Shown: positions 1-8,006, counted from the stretch's first letter. The stretch is DNA of 16,198 nucleotides from CAMLHU01 sp031393795 (GCA_031393795.1 JANMWE010000240.1:1-16198), one strand, 5' to 3'. Notes: generated from the sequence alone by a model not told the origin. Translations and numbers: made by a program.

Positions 1-320
1 ACGGCGGCCGGCAGGTCGGCGTCGAGGATGTGGGCCTGGAAGTTCGTATGGTCACGCCCGGTGTAGGCATCGAGCGACCCGCCTCGCGCCTCCAGTTCGT
101 GCGCGATCGCCTTGGCACTCCGCCGCTCGGTCCCCTTGAACACCAGGTGCTCGAGCAGGTGCGCCGTTCCCATCAGGGGCCGGGGCTCGTGCGCCGAGGC
201 GCTCCGGACCCACAGCCCGATAGCGCACGACCGCACCGAGGGCAGGACCTCCGTGAGGATGGTCAAGCCGTTCGGTGCGGTCGAGCGGTTCAGCCCTTCG
301 TCCAGGCGGACAGTGTCCAC
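1..320 (-). CDS. M16 family zinc metallopeptidase (insulinase/processing-peptidase type), N-terminal part
   Basis: This is the first ~106 residues of a peptidase that runs off the left edge of the window. The zinc-binding inverted motif HLLEH is visible (about residues 54-58, H54, E57 and H58), followed by the usual VFKGT and then GGSLDAYTGRDHT, a typical M16 layout. No signal peptide is seen, so this copy looks cytoplasmic. The GTG start is set by a strong ribosome site: AAGGAG lies 7 nt upstream (328-333), inside the last codons of pnp, and the pnp stop is only 4 nt away, so the two are probably co-translated. An M16 peptidase downstream of rpsO-pnp is also known in Bacillus (ymxG/mlpA). 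The substrate is unknown. The second M16 domain, if present, lies outside the window. Confidence 0.9.
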   Translation of the reverse strand, partial: MDTVRLDEGLNRSTAPNGLTILTEVLPSVRSCAIGLWVRSASAHEPRPLMGTAHLLEHLVFKGTERRSAKAIAHELEARGGSLDAYTGRDHTNFQAHILDADLPAA

Positions 321-324
321 CGGC

Positions 325-2403
325 TCACTCCTTCGGGATCAGGGCCTTCCGGGAGAGCTTCATCCGGCCGCGCTCATCGACCTCGAGGAGCTTGACCTTC
401 ACGATGTCACCCTTCTTGACGACGTCCTCGGTCTTCTCCACGCGGCCGTGCTGCAGCTCGCTGATGTGGAGCAGCCCTTCGACGCCGGGCATGATCTCGA
501 CGAAGGCGCCGAACGCGGTCGTGCTCTTGACCGGGCCTTCGTAGATCATGCCGACCACGGGCTCGGCCACCAGCGCCATGACCATCTCGCGCGCCTTCTG
601 GCCCGCTTCGCCGCCCACGGCGGCGATGGTGACGATGCCCGAGTCCTCGATGCTGATCTTGGCGCCCGTGGCGTCCTGGATGCCGCGGATGGTCTTTCCC
701 TTCGGCCCGATCACGTCGCCGATCTTGGACTGGTTGATCTGGATCGTGAAGATCCGCGGCGCGTACGGGCTCAGGTCGGCGCGGTGCGTCGCCAGGGCCT
801 TCTGCATCTCGGCCAGGATGTGGAGGCGGCCCTTCTTGGCCTTCTCCAGCGCCTCGGCCATGATCTTGAGGTCGAGCCCCTCGATCTTGATGTCCATCTG
901 GATCGAGGTGATGCCGTCCTTGGTGCCGGCGACCTTGAAGTCCATGTCGCCGAGGTGGTCTTCCGCGCCCAGGATATCGGTCAGGATCGCGATCTTCTTC
1001 CCTTCCTTCACCAGACCCATCGCGACGCCGGCGCACGCGGCCTTCATCGGCACGCCCGCGTCCATCAGGGCCAGCGACCCGCCGCAGACCGTGGCCATCG
1101 AGCTGGAGCCGTTGGACTCCAAGATCTCGGACACGATGCGGAGGGTGTACGGGAACTGGTCGAACGCCGGGAGGAGGGGCTGCAGCGCCCGCTCGGCCAG
1201 CGCCCCGTGCCCGATCTCGCGGCGGCTGGTGCCGCGCATCGGCTTCACTTCGCCCGTGCAGTACGGCGGGAAGTTGTAGTGCAGCATGAACGACTTGGTG
1301 GTCTCGCCCGCCACGTCGATGCTGTCGATGCGCTGCTCGTCGTCCTGGGTGCCGAGCGTCGCGACCACCAGCGCCTGGGTCTCGCCGCGCTGGAACAGCG
1401 CCGAGCCGTGGGTGCGCGGGAGGAACCCGGGCGTGATCTCGATCGGACGGACGGTGTCGAGGTCACGACCGTCGACCCGCTCCCCCTTGTCGAGGATCTG
1501 GCCGCGGAGCGCGACGTACTCGAGCTCCTCGAGGAGGTTGCCGATGGTCGCCTTGTCGTCCGGGAAGTCCTCGGCCAGCGCCTTGGCGACGTCGGACTTC
1601 ACCTTCTTGACCTGCGCGTAGCGGGTGGCCTTCTCCTTGCCGTTGATGGCCGTGGCGATGGCCTTCTCGGCCGCCGCCTTGACCTTCTTGACCAGGGCGG
1701 CCGGCGCCTCAGGCTTGGTCCACTCGAGCTTCTCGAACTTCCCCTTGATGGCCTTCTCGGTGGCACCGAGGAGATCCTTGATCCCCTTCTGCGCCACCTT
1801 GAGGGCGTCGAGGATCTCGGCCTCGCTCACCTCGAGCGAGCCCCCTTCGACCATCATGATGCTGTCAGCGGAGCCGCAGACCGTGAGGTCGATGGTGCTG
1901 AACTCGAGCTGCTGGAAGGTCGGGTTGAGGACCCAGTTCCCTTCCACCTTGCCCACGCGCACGCCGGCGATAGGCCCGTTCCAGGGCGCGATCGAGCGGG
2001 TCAGGGCGATCGAGGCCGCCGTGACACCGAGGATGTCGGCATCGTTCTCCTGGTCGGCCGAGACCACGGTCACGAAGACCTGGATCTCGTTCTTGAACCC
2101 TTCCGGGAAGAGCGGCCGGATGGACCGGTCGATCCCGCGGGCGGCCAGGATCTCCTTGTCGGAGGGCCGACCCTCGCGCTTGAGGAACCCACCCGGGATC
2201 TTGCCCGCGGCGTAGGTCTTCTCGCGATATTCGACGGTCAGGGGGAAGAACGGGAGGGTGGACTCCTTGGGGGAGACCGTGACGGCCGCGATGACCACGG
2301 TCTCGCCGAACTGCATGTAGCAGCTTCCCGATGCCTGCTTGGCCAGTCGGCCCGTCTCCACGATCAGCTTGCGTCCTGCAAATTCCGTTTCGATCCGATT
2401 CAT
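325..2403 (-). CDS. pnp: polyribonucleotide nucleotidyltransferase (PNPase)
   Basis: 3'-5' phosphorolytic exoribonuclease, the core enzyme of mRNA decay, acting as a cytoplasmic trimer. All domains are present over about 692 residues, the normal length: a first RNase PH domain (about 8-135), a helical linker, a second RNase PH domain (about 310-540), a KH domain with the IGPKGKTIR loop (about 565-575) and an S1 domain (about 618-685). The active-site stretch ILGAEDHLGDMDFKVAG carries the two metal-binding aspartates (about D482 and D488). I chose the ATG at 2403, giving MNRIETEF; a GTG two codons upstream (2407-2409) is also possible, and neither has a strong ribosome site. It follows rpsO after a 93-nt gap that holds a strong hairpin, a likely control point. 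Confidence 0.97.
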   Translation of the reverse strand: MNRIETEFAGRKLIVETGRLAKQASGSCYMQFGETVVIAAVTVSPKESTLPFFPLTVEYREKTYAAGKIPGGFLKREGRPSDKEILAARGIDRSIRPLFPEGFKNEIQVFVTVVSADQENDADILGVTAASIALTRSIAPWNGPIAGVRVGKVEGNWVLNPTFQQLEFSTIDLTVCGSADSIMMVEGGSLEVSEAEILDALKVAQKGIKDLLGATEKAIKGKFEKLEWTKPEAPAALVKKVKAAAEKAIATAINGKEKATRYAQVKKVKSDVAKALAEDFPDDKATIGNLLEELEYVALRGQILDKGERVDGRDLDTVRPIEITPGFLPRTHGSALFQRGETQALVVATLGTQDDEQRIDSIDVAGETTKSFMLHYNFPPYCTGEVKPMRGTSRREIGHGALAERALQPLLPAFDQFPYTLRIVSEILESNGSSSMATVCGGSLALMDAGVPMKAACAGVAMGLVKEGKKIAILTDILGAEDHLGDMDFKVAGTKDGITSIQMDIKIEGLDLKIMAEALEKAKKGRLHILAEMQKALATHRADLSPYAPRIFTIQINQSKIGDVIGPKGKTIRGIQDATGAKISIEDSGIVTIAAVGGEAGQKAREMVMALVAEPVVGMIYEGPVKSTTAFGAFVEIMPGVEGLLHISELQHGRVEKTEDVVKKGDIVKVKLLEVDERGRMKLSRKALIPKE
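328..333 (-). promoter_or_regulatory. Shine-Dalgarno site of the M16 peptidase
   Basis: AAGGAG on the minus strand, 7 nt before a GTG at 318-320. It lies within the 3' end of pnp and fixes the start of the downstream peptidase. It is one of the strongest ribosome sites in the window; many neighbours have weak or no such site. Confidence 0.75.
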
Positions 2404-2448
2404 CGTCACTTCGTCGCCGTCTTTGTTGTATTGAGCACAGATATGCCA

Positions 2449-2482
2449 CAGGGGCGTCCCGGTGCTCTTCGGGACGCCCCTG
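2449..2482 (-). promoter_or_regulatory. rpsO-pnp intergenic hairpin (attenuator or RNase III-type processing site)
   Basis: A perfect 13-bp inverted repeat, CAGGGGCGTCCCG (2449-2461) and CGGGACGCCCCTG (2470-2482), with an 8-nt loop. It begins 14 nt after the rpsO stop and ends 45 nt before the pnp ATG. No U-tract follows it on the minus strand, so it is a poor intrinsic terminator. In E. coli the pnp leader forms a duplex that RNase III cuts, and PNPase then represses its own mRNA. The position here fits that kind of control, but the mechanism is inferred. Confidence 0.6.
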
Positions 2483-2496
2483 CCGCGCGTCGCTGC

Positions 2497-2757
2497 TTAG
2501 TGCCGGAGACCCAGCCGCTCGATCAACGAGCGATAGCTGCCGAGGTCGGTCCGCTTCAGGTATCCCAGGAGACGCCGCCGCTGACCGACCATCTTCAGGA
2601 GACCACGCCGGCCATGATGGTCCTTGGCGTGGGTCTGGAAGTGTTGGGTCAGGGAGTTGATCCGCTCCGTGAGCAACGCTACCTGCACCGTCGAAGATCC
2701 GGTATCTTTGTCGTTGGTGCGGTACTGGGCGATCACGGGCTGCTTTTGAAACACCAT
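2497..2757 (-). CDS. rpsO: 30S ribosomal protein S15
   Basis: Primary-binding small-subunit protein of 86 residues, close to the usual 89. The family signature is clear: the N-terminal helix with NDKDTGSSTVQVALLTERI, then LTQHFQTHAKDHHGRRGLLKMVGQRRRLLGYLK, which includes the conserved HxxDxxxRR-type 16S rRNA contact region. The ATG at 2757 gives MVFQKQPVI; a modest AGGA lies about 11 nt upstream. It heads the rpsO-pnp-M16 unit. The 97-nt gap upstream is shared with the divergent kinase and should hold its promoter. Confidence 0.97.
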   Translation of the reverse strand: MVFQKQPVIAQYRTNDKDTGSSTVQVALLTERINSLTQHFQTHAKDHHGRRGLLKMVGQRRRLLGYLKRTDLGSYRSLIERLGLRH

Positions 2758-2810
2758 GCGTGTCTGGTCCTGAGCTGCGGTCGCGGAATGATCGAATTAC
2801 CTTCTCTCGT

Positions 2811-2848
2811 AGCATACCAAAATAACACTCCCACAACACCTTAGGCAA
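2811..2848 (-). promoter_or_regulatory. candidate promoter(s) for rpsO in the divergent rpsO-kinase gap
   Basis: The gap is the most AT-rich stretch nearby. On the minus strand an extended -10 box, TGGTATGCT (2811-2819), is visible. An overlapping alternative is TTGCCT (2843-2848), an 18-nt spacer and TATTTT (2819-2824). Either would give a leader of about 50-60 nt before rpsO. The matches are only 4 of 6 per box, so the exact site is uncertain. I see no convincing plus-strand promoter for the kinase. Confidence 0.35.
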
Positions 2849-2854
2849 CCCCCG

Positions 2855-3796
2855 GTGGCCCTAGCAGACGCCCCCTCCCCAGGCACCGTCCTGGGCCCCT
2901 ACACTCTCGATCGCCTCCTCGGCCAGGGGGGGTTCGCCTCCGTCTGGGCGGCTCAATGGGCGGGGGGAGAGCCCGTGGCCATCAAGATCCTCAAACCCCG
3001 ATACGCCGGTGATGAGGCCTTCGAGCTCCGGTTCCGGCAGGAGTCCCAGTTCGCGGCCAACCTGAGCCACCCCCGCATCATCAAGATCGGGGAGATCGGG
3101 CGGGAGGGGATGTTCGTCTACTTCTCGATGGACCTCTACCCCGCCTCCCTGGCCACCCTCCTCGAGCAGGGGCCCCTCCCCGAGAACCAGTTGATCGGGA
3201 TCATGCGGGACGTGACCGAGGCCCTGGCCTTTGCCCACGGGCAGGGGGTGGTCCACCGGGACATCAAGCCGGACAACATCCTCATTGCCCCCGACGGGGG
3301 CGCGGTGGTGAGCGACTTCGGGATCGCCAGGGCGGTCTCCGGCTACGTCTCGGCCACCGGGGTGAACATGACCATCGGCACCCCCCACTACCTGAGCCCC
3401 GAACAGGCTCAGGGACGCCCCCTCGACGGCCGGACCGACCTCTACTCCCTCGGGATCACGCTCTACAAGGCCGCCACCGGCGACCTCCCCTTCAAGTCGA
3501 AGGACTGGTACGAGCTGGCCCGGATGCACGTCGAGGAGGCCCCCGCCCCGCCCCGGGCGGCGCATCCCGATATGTCGAAAAAGCTGGAGCGGATCATCCT
3601 TCGGCTCCTGGCCAAGCACCCCGACGACCGCCCCGCCACGGCCGATGAGCTCCTGGCCGAGCTCGAAGCGATGCACGACCCCAGCCGCGACACCCGGAGC
3701 TTCAAGGTGCCCGAGGCGTATCGGAGCGCGATCACGACCACCATCTCGGCGCAGAAGGCGCCCGACAAGGAGAAGAAGTGGTGGCGGCCCTGGTGA
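2855..3796 (+). CDS. Hanks-type (PknB-like) serine/threonine protein kinase, cytoplasmic
   Basis: A complete bacterial eukaryotic-like kinase of 313 residues. Visible motifs in order: glycine loop LGQGGFASVW (22-31), VAIKILK with ATP-anchoring K44, E63 in the C-helix, catalytic HRDIKPDN (134-141, D136), DFG (154-156), a long activation segment ending GTPHYLSPEQ (175-184), DLYSLGITLYKAATGDLPF and a late arginine in HPDDRPAT. All key residues are intact, so it should be active. After the kinase domain (to about 272) there is only a ~40-residue tail rich in Lys and Trp, with no transmembrane segment and no PASTA or other sensor domain, so it is probably soluble. The GTG at 2855 is the first start after an in-frame stop at 2810-2812. 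No ribosome site is seen. It is the only plus-strand gene; its targets are unknown. Confidence 0.93.
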   Translation: MALADAPSPGTVLGPYTLDRLLGQGGFASVWAAQWAGGEPVAIKILKPRYAGDEAFELRFRQESQFAANLSHPRIIKIGEIGREGMFVYFSMDLYPASLATLLEQGPLPENQLIGIMRDVTEALAFAHGQGVVHRDIKPDNILIAPDGGAVVSDFGIARAVSGYVSATGVNMTIGTPHYLSPEQAQGRPLDGRTDLYSLGITLYKAATGDLPFKSKDWYELARMHVEEAPAPPRAAHPDMSKKLERIILRLLAKHPDDRPATADELLAELEAMHDPSRDTRSFKVPEAYRSAITTTISAQKAPDKEKKWWRPW

Positions 3797-3810
3797 CAGT
3801 GGAGAGATAT

Positions 3811-3907
3811 GAGTGCAAGTGGCGAGTGGGTTGAAAGGTCAAAGCGCGAGAGGGGATGGTGCCCCTTTCGCGCTTTTCGCTTTCTCGCCAACTCGCCCCT
3901 GGCACTC
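3811..3907. repeat. 97-bp imperfect palindrome between convergent kinase and rseP
   Basis: The outer arms start GAGTGCAAGTGGCGAGTGGG (3811-3830) and end with a matching CTCGCCAACTCGCCCCTGGC plus ACTC (3884-3907). They are imperfect inverted copies built from words such as GGCGAGTG. The centre is the strong hairpin listed separately. The element fills most of the 128-nt gap between the two stop codons, and nothing else is seen in that gap. Confidence 0.7.
3841..3876. terminator. bidirectional intrinsic terminator between kinase and rseP
   Basis: Arms AAAGCGCGAGAGGGG (3841-3855) and CCCCTTTCGCGCTTT (3862-3876) pair over 15 positions with one mismatch or wobble and a 6-nt loop. On the plus strand the stem is followed by a T-rich stretch (TCGCTTTCTC); on the minus strand the stem ends in CTTT and is followed by GACCTTTC. 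It lies 44 nt after the kinase stop and 48 nt after the rseP stop, so it can end both transcripts. Confidence 0.75.
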
Positions 3908-3924
3908 ACCCCTCGCCCCTGGGT

Positions 3925-5286
3925 CTACCCTCCGAAAAATGTCCTCCGGATGTCATTCCAGTTGGCGACCAGCATCAGGAGCCCGATGAGCACCAGTCCG
4001 ACCGTCATCAGCGCCTCGCGCGCCCGGAGCGGCATCGGCTTCCGGAAGATCCCTTCGTAGATCAGGAACACCGCCTGACCGCCATCGAGGATCGGGATCG
4101 GGAGGAGGTTGAGCACCGCCAGGTTGATCGAGATCAGTCCGAGGAACCCGAGGAAGACCCCCAGCCCGAGACGGGCACTCTGCGCCGCCAGTTGGCCGAT
4201 GAGGATCGGGCCGCCCAAGTCGCGGGTCGAGACCCGCCGGGTCGCCATGCCGCGGATGGTGCGATAGATCTGCAGCGACGCGGCCTCGGTGGCGCCCAAC
4301 CCCGCCACGAACGCGCCGGCGACGCTGTACGGCGCCGTCACGCTCGGCGGGATCAGCTCGATCCCGATCTTGCCCACGTCCTTCCCGGCCGAGTCCTTCT
4401 GCGCTTCCGGAGTGACCGTGAGGGTACGGCGCCCCTTGGGGCCCGTCACCTCGAACGCGAGCGGGCGCCCGGCGGCCACGAGGACGATGTCGGTCATGTC
4501 GTACCATTGCCCGATCGGCTTGCCGTCGACGCTGAGCACCGTGTCGCCGACGACGAGCCCCGCATGATCGGCGGCGTGTCCCGCCACCACGCCACCCACC
4601 ACCGCGACGCGGTAGGGCAGGACCGCCAGCGCCGCCTCGCTCCGCTCGCGCAGCTGATCGCTGTGGAGCCGGAGCAACACGGTGAGCGAGTCGTTGACCG
4701 TCACCGCCACATCGTTGCCCGCCGTGGTGGCGATGCCGTTGATCACGTCATCCCACGACTTGACCCGCACCCCGGACACGGCGGTCACCTGGTCGCCCGG
4801 CTTCAGCTGGCGCAGCGCTTCCGCGCCCCGGGGGATCGCGGCGATGATCACCCGTCCGACCCGCGTCTCGGGGTCGATGGATCGGCCATTCTTGAGGGCC
4901 AGCCCGAAGAAGACAAAGATGGCGAAGAGGGTGTTCATCGTGACACCCGCCAGGGTCACGACCATCCGCTTCCAGACCGGCTTGTCCTCGTAGAACATGC
5001 CGGGAGGGACGACCGTCGCCGACGCACCCCCTTCGAGCGCGCTCGTCGTAGCCTCCTCTTCCCGGCTGGCCATCTTCACGTAGCCGCCGAGGGGGACCCA
5101 GCAGATGGCGTACTCGGTGCCGCCCCGGGTGAACGAGAGCGCGGGGATCGGCGTGCCCAGCCCCAGCGCGAAGCGGTGTACCCAGATCCCGGCCCACTTG
5201 GCGGCGAGGAAATGCCCCGCCTCGTGGATGAAGATCAGGATCCCGAGGACGACGAGCAGGACGGCGATGGTGTAGAGGGTGTTCAT
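3925..5286 (-). CDS. rseP: site-2 intramembrane zinc metalloprotease RseP
   Basis: Intramembrane protease of regulated intramembrane proteolysis, cutting anti-sigma factors and signal-peptide remnants in the inner membrane. The 453-residue protein has the first membrane helix with the zinc motif HEAGH (residues 21-25), a second hydrophobic segment (about 108-130), two PDZ-like regions (about 145-205 and 225-295, with GLVVGDTVLSVDGKPI in the second), and C-terminal helices containing NLLPIPILDGGQ (393-403), which carries the third metal ligand, D401. It starts with an ATG that overlaps the dxr stop as ATGA, so translation is probably coupled. It ends the ten-gene array; bamA, which often follows rseP, is absent here. 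The substrate is not evident, since no sigma/anti-sigma pair lies in the window. Confidence 0.96.
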   Translation of the reverse strand: MNTLYTIAVLLVVLGILIFIHEAGHFLAAKWAGIWVHRFALGLGTPIPALSFTRGGTEYAICWVPLGGYVKMASREEEATTSALEGGASATVVPPGMFYEDKPVWKRMVVTLAGVTMNTLFAIFVFFGLALKNGRSIDPETRVGRVIIAAIPRGAEALRQLKPGDQVTAVSGVRVKSWDDVINGIATTAGNDVAVTVNDSLTVLLRLHSDQLRERSEAALAVLPYRVAVVGGVVAGHAADHAGLVVGDTVLSVDGKPIGQWYDMTDIVLVAAGRPLAFEVTGPKGRRTLTVTPEAQKDSAGKDVGKIGIELIPPSVTAPYSVAGAFVAGLGATEAASLQIYRTIRGMATRRVSTRDLGGPILIGQLAAQSARLGLGVFLGFLGLISINLAVLNLLPIPILDGGQAVFLIYEGIFRKPMPLRAREALMTVGLVLIGLLMLVANWNDIRRTFFGG

Positions 5287-6404
5287 CCGAGGGCCAGGTT
5301 GGCGGCGGCGCGGGCAGAACTGTCCGCGGCACGCACGGTAGCGAGGTCACGGGCCGCCTCGTCCGAATGGTGGTCGAGCACCCGCTCGATCACCTCGGCG
5401 ATGCGGCCGAAGGTGATGCGGCCATCCAGGAAGGCGGCGACGGCCACCTCGTTGGCGGCGTTGAAGGCGGCCGGGAAGGTGCCGCCCCGACGGGCCGCGG
5501 CGACACCGAGCGCGAAGGCCCGGAACACCTCGGGCCGGACCGGCTCGAAGGTGAGATCCCCCGCCGCCACCGGATCGAAGCGCCGCGCCCCGGCGTCGGC
5601 CACCCGGTCGGGGTGGGTCAGGGCGTACAGGATCGGGAGCTCCATCGTGGGAAAGCCCATCTGCGCCAGCACGCTCCCATCCACGAACTCGACGAAGGCG
5701 TGGATGATGCTCTGCGGGTGGACCACCACCTCGATGGCATCGTACGGCAGGCCGAAGAGGAAGTGCGCCTCGATCACTTCGAGCGCCTTGTTGGCGAGGG
5801 TGGCACTGTCGACCGTGATCTTGGCCCCCATCTGCCAGGTCGGGTGCTTGAGCGCGTCCTCCCGGGTCGCGGTCGCGATGCGGGCCGGCTCCCAGGTGCG
5901 GAAGGGGCCGCCGCTGGCGGTCAGGATGAGCCGCGCCGGGGCCGAGGCCTTGCCGTCGAGACACTGGAGGACTGCGCTGTGCTCCGAATCGACCGGGATC
6001 ACCTCTCCCCCGCCCTGCCGCGCCGCCTCGGCCACCAGTTCGCCGGCCATCACGAGCGTTTCTTTGTTGGCCAGCGCCACCCGCTTGCCGGCGCGAAGGG
6101 CGGCGAGCGTGGCGTCGAGCCCTGCCGCACCGACCACCGCGTTCACGACCACGTCCACGTCCGGATGCGTTGCGGCCTCGATAAGGCAGGCGGGACCGGT
6201 CACGACGCCGTTCTTGCCGTCGGACTGGGCCAATCCGGCGTATTTCGGCTTCCAGTGCGCGACCTGTTCCTCGAGCAACGCCCGATTCTTCCCCCCCGTC
6301 ATGCTGACGAGGCGGAAACGGTCGGGATGGCGCTCGAGCACCTTGAGGGTGCTCACGCCGATGGATCCGGTGGACCCCAGGAGCGCTACACCACGCACGG
6401 TCAA
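5283..6404 (-). CDS. dxr: 1-deoxy-D-xylulose 5-phosphate reductoisomerase
   Basis: Converts DXP to 2-C-methyl-D-erythritol 4-phosphate with NADPH and a divalent metal, the first committed step of the MEP isoprenoid pathway. The NADPH loop GSTGSIG (10-16), NKETLV (113-118), metal-binding DSEHSAVLQCL (D139, E141), TASGGPFR, DSATLANKALE and HPQSIIHAFVEFVDGS are all present. At 373 residues it is slightly shorter than the E. coli enzyme. The start is uncertain: TTG at 6404 overlaps the cdsA stop as TTGA, matching the coupling seen elsewhere in this array, while a GTG two codons later (6396-6398) is an equally good protein start. It supplies the isoprenoid precursors used by the neighbouring uppS. 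Confidence 0.96.
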   Translation of the reverse strand: MTVRGVALLGSTGSIGVSTLKVLERHPDRFRLVSMTGGKNRALLEEQVAHWKPKYAGLAQSDGKNGVVTGPACLIEAATHPDVDVVVNAVVGAAGLDATLAALRAGKRVALANKETLVMAGELVAEAARQGGGEVIPVDSEHSAVLQCLDGKASAPARLILTASGGPFRTWEPARIATATREDALKHPTWQMGAKITVDSATLANKALEVIEAHFLFGLPYDAIEVVVHPQSIIHAFVEFVDGSVLAQMGFPTMELPILYALTHPDRVADAGARRFDPVAAGDLTFEPVRPEVFRAFALGVAAARRGGTFPAAFNAANEVAVAAFLDGRITFGRIAEVIERVLDHHSDEAARDLATVRAADSSARAAANLALG

Positions 6405-7261
6405 AGGAGCCCGAAGGCCCGGTAGAGCGCGGCGGCGGTGGGGAGGACGAAGTAGAGGGAATCGAAGCGGTCGAGGATGCCGCCGTGGCCGGGGATGATG
6501 TCGCTCGAGTCCTTCATCCCCGCCTCACGCTTGAGCAGCGACTCGGCGAGATCGCCGAACTGGCCCACGATGCCGACGATCGCGCCGAAGATCAGCACCT
6601 GCCAGAGCTCGAGCATCACGCCGGCGGGCTTCAGCGCCAGGGCGTAGTAGCCAGGCGCCACCCCGATCGCGGCCAGGGCGCCGACGATCGTACCCGACCA
6701 GGTCTTTCCCGGGCTCACCACGGGCGCGAGCTTGGGCCCGCCCAGGAACTTCCCGGCGAACATCGCCGCGGTGTCGCAGGCCCAGACCAGCACGAGCGGG
6801 AAGAAGGTGAGCCACACGCCGTTCCACGACCGTTCCCCGAGCCCGCCGCCGTGCCGGAGCACGATGAGGTAGCTCGGGAGCGCCGCCGCGTAGGCGACGC
6901 CGAACCAGGTCACGGCCACGCTCGCCATCGGCGCATGGTCCGGACTCCGGGTGGCGAGTGCCACGACGAGAAGCGCCAGCAGGGCGAGCGGGGCGAATGG
7001 GAGGAGCCGGATGACGTCGAGTTGCTCCGGACCCACGACGAGCCAGACGACCACCGGGACGAGCGCCGCGACCGGGAGTCCGAGGCCGCCGAAGGGGCGC
7101 ACCCCTTTCTGGCGCGCGAAGCGGTACACCTCCCGCACGCCGAGGATCGCCACCAGGGCCACGAGGCCGGTGAGCCACCAGGCGCCCAGCCAGACGATGG
7201 CGACCAAGGCCGGGATGGCCACCAGCGCGAACGCGACCCGCTTCATCATGTTGGCGTTCAT
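6401..7261 (-). CDS. cdsA: phosphatidate cytidylyltransferase (CDP-diglyceride synthase)
   Basis: Integral membrane enzyme making CDP-diacylglycerol from phosphatidate and CTP, the entry to phospholipid synthesis. The 286-residue protein has several hydrophobic segments and the family signature near the C-terminus: SLLKREAGMKDSSDIIPGHG then GILDRFDS (about 241-268), with the metal-binding aspartates. SPGKTWSGTIVG (183-194) is also typical. I chose the ATG at 7261, giving MNANMMKRV; the reading frame is open further upstream but that part is only a shadow of uppS. The ATG shares a base with the uppS stop (TGATG), and AAGGTC lies about 9 nt upstream. Confidence 0.96.
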   Translation of the reverse strand: MNANMMKRVAFALVAIPALVAIVWLGAWWLTGLVALVAILGVREVYRFARQKGVRPFGGLGLPVAALVPVVVWLVVGPEQLDVIRLLPFAPLALLALLVVALATRSPDHAPMASVAVTWFGVAYAAALPSYLIVLRHGGGLGERSWNGVWLTFFPLVLVWACDTAAMFAGKFLGGPKLAPVVSPGKTWSGTIVGALAAIGVAPGYYALALKPAGVMLELWQVLIFGAIVGIVGQFGDLAESLLKREAGMKDSSDIIPGHGGILDRFDSLYFVLPTAAALYRAFGLL

Positions 7262-8004
7262 CAGACCGTGACCTTGCCGAAGCGGCGTTCGCGACGCTGA
7301 TACTCGATGATCGCCTCGTAGAGATCGCCACGGGTGAAGTCGGGCCAGAGCACCGGCGTCACGTGGATCTCGGCGTAGGCGAGCTGCCAGAGGAGGAAGT
7401 TGGAGATGCGCATCTCGCCCGAGGTGCGGATCAGGAGATCCGGGTCGGGCCAAGCGGCGGTCCAGAGATGACGGGCGATCGCGGCCTCATCAATGTCGGC
7501 CGGGTCGAGCTCCCCCTGCCGCACTTCCTCGGCCAGCAGCCGCGCGGCCCGCGTGATCTCGGCCCGGCCGCTGTAGGAGAGGCAGATGTTGAGGGAGAGC
7601 TTGGTGCCGCCGCTGGTCTCGCGCTCGATCCGCTCGACCGCCGAACGGGCGGTGGGGCTGAGGCGTTCCAGGTCACCCAGGAAGCGGACCGTGACCCCGT
7701 TCTTGTGCAGGTCGGCGGCCTCCTTGGCGATGTATTCCTCGAGGAGGGACATCAGCGCCCCGATCTCCTCCACCGGCCGCTGCCAGTTCTCCTGGCTGAA
7801 CGCGAAGAGGGTCAGCACTTCGACTCCGGCGGCCAGGCATCCTTCGACCGTCTCGCGCACCGACTTCATCCCGGCGTGGTGGCCGAAGGGGCGCGGCAGC
7901 GCGCGCCCCTTGGCCCAGCGACCGTTGCCGTCCATGATCACGGCGACGTGCGCAGGGATGGCGCCGTGGAGGCGGATCCGGTCGAGGAGCGCGGCGGGGG
8001 TCAC
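7261..8004 (-). CDS. uppS: (2Z,6E)-farnesyl-diphosphate-specific undecaprenyl diphosphate synthase
   Basis: Cis-prenyltransferase that extends farnesyl diphosphate with isopentenyl units to the C55 lipid carrier of peptidoglycan synthesis. Family landmarks over 247 residues: MDGNGRWA with catalytic D25, GHHAGMKSVR, FAFSQENWQRP (67-77), and the diphosphate-binding RTSGEMRISNFLLWQ (R193, R199) followed by AYAEIHVTPVLWPDF (metal ligand E212). The length is typical. The GTG start lies 2 nt after the frr stop, and no clear ribosome site is seen. It uses the isoprenoid units to which dxr, two genes downstream, commits carbon. Confidence 0.96.
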   Translation of the reverse strand: MTPAALLDRIRLHGAIPAHVAVIMDGNGRWAKGRALPRPFGHHAGMKSVRETVEGCLAAGVEVLTLFAFSQENWQRPVEEIGALMSLLEEYIAKEAADLHKNGVTVRFLGDLERLSPTARSAVERIERETSGGTKLSLNICLSYSGRAEITRAARLLAEEVRQGELDPADIDEAAIARHLWTAAWPDPDLLIRTSGEMRISNFLLWQLAYAEIHVTPVLWPDFTRGDLYEAIIEYQRRERRFGKVTV

Positions 8005-8006
8005 GG

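Noticed and set aside
112..2844. 910-codon open frame on the plus strand
   Set aside because: It lies antisense to pnp and rpsO, both unmistakable, and its product is a biased Arg/Asp/Leu/His-rich shadow caused by high GC.
2758..2854. Leaderless promoter for the kinase
   Set aside because: A -10 box about 7-12 nt before the GTG would fall near 2843-2848, where the plus-strand sequence is AGGCAA and does not resemble one.
3856..6498. 880-codon open frame on the plus strand
   Set aside because: Antisense to rseP and dxr; the translation has no family features and the composition of a GC shadow.
7262..7453. 64-residue N-terminal extension of cdsA
   Set aside because: It is the uppS sequence read in another frame; the ATG at 7261 gives the normal CdsA start.
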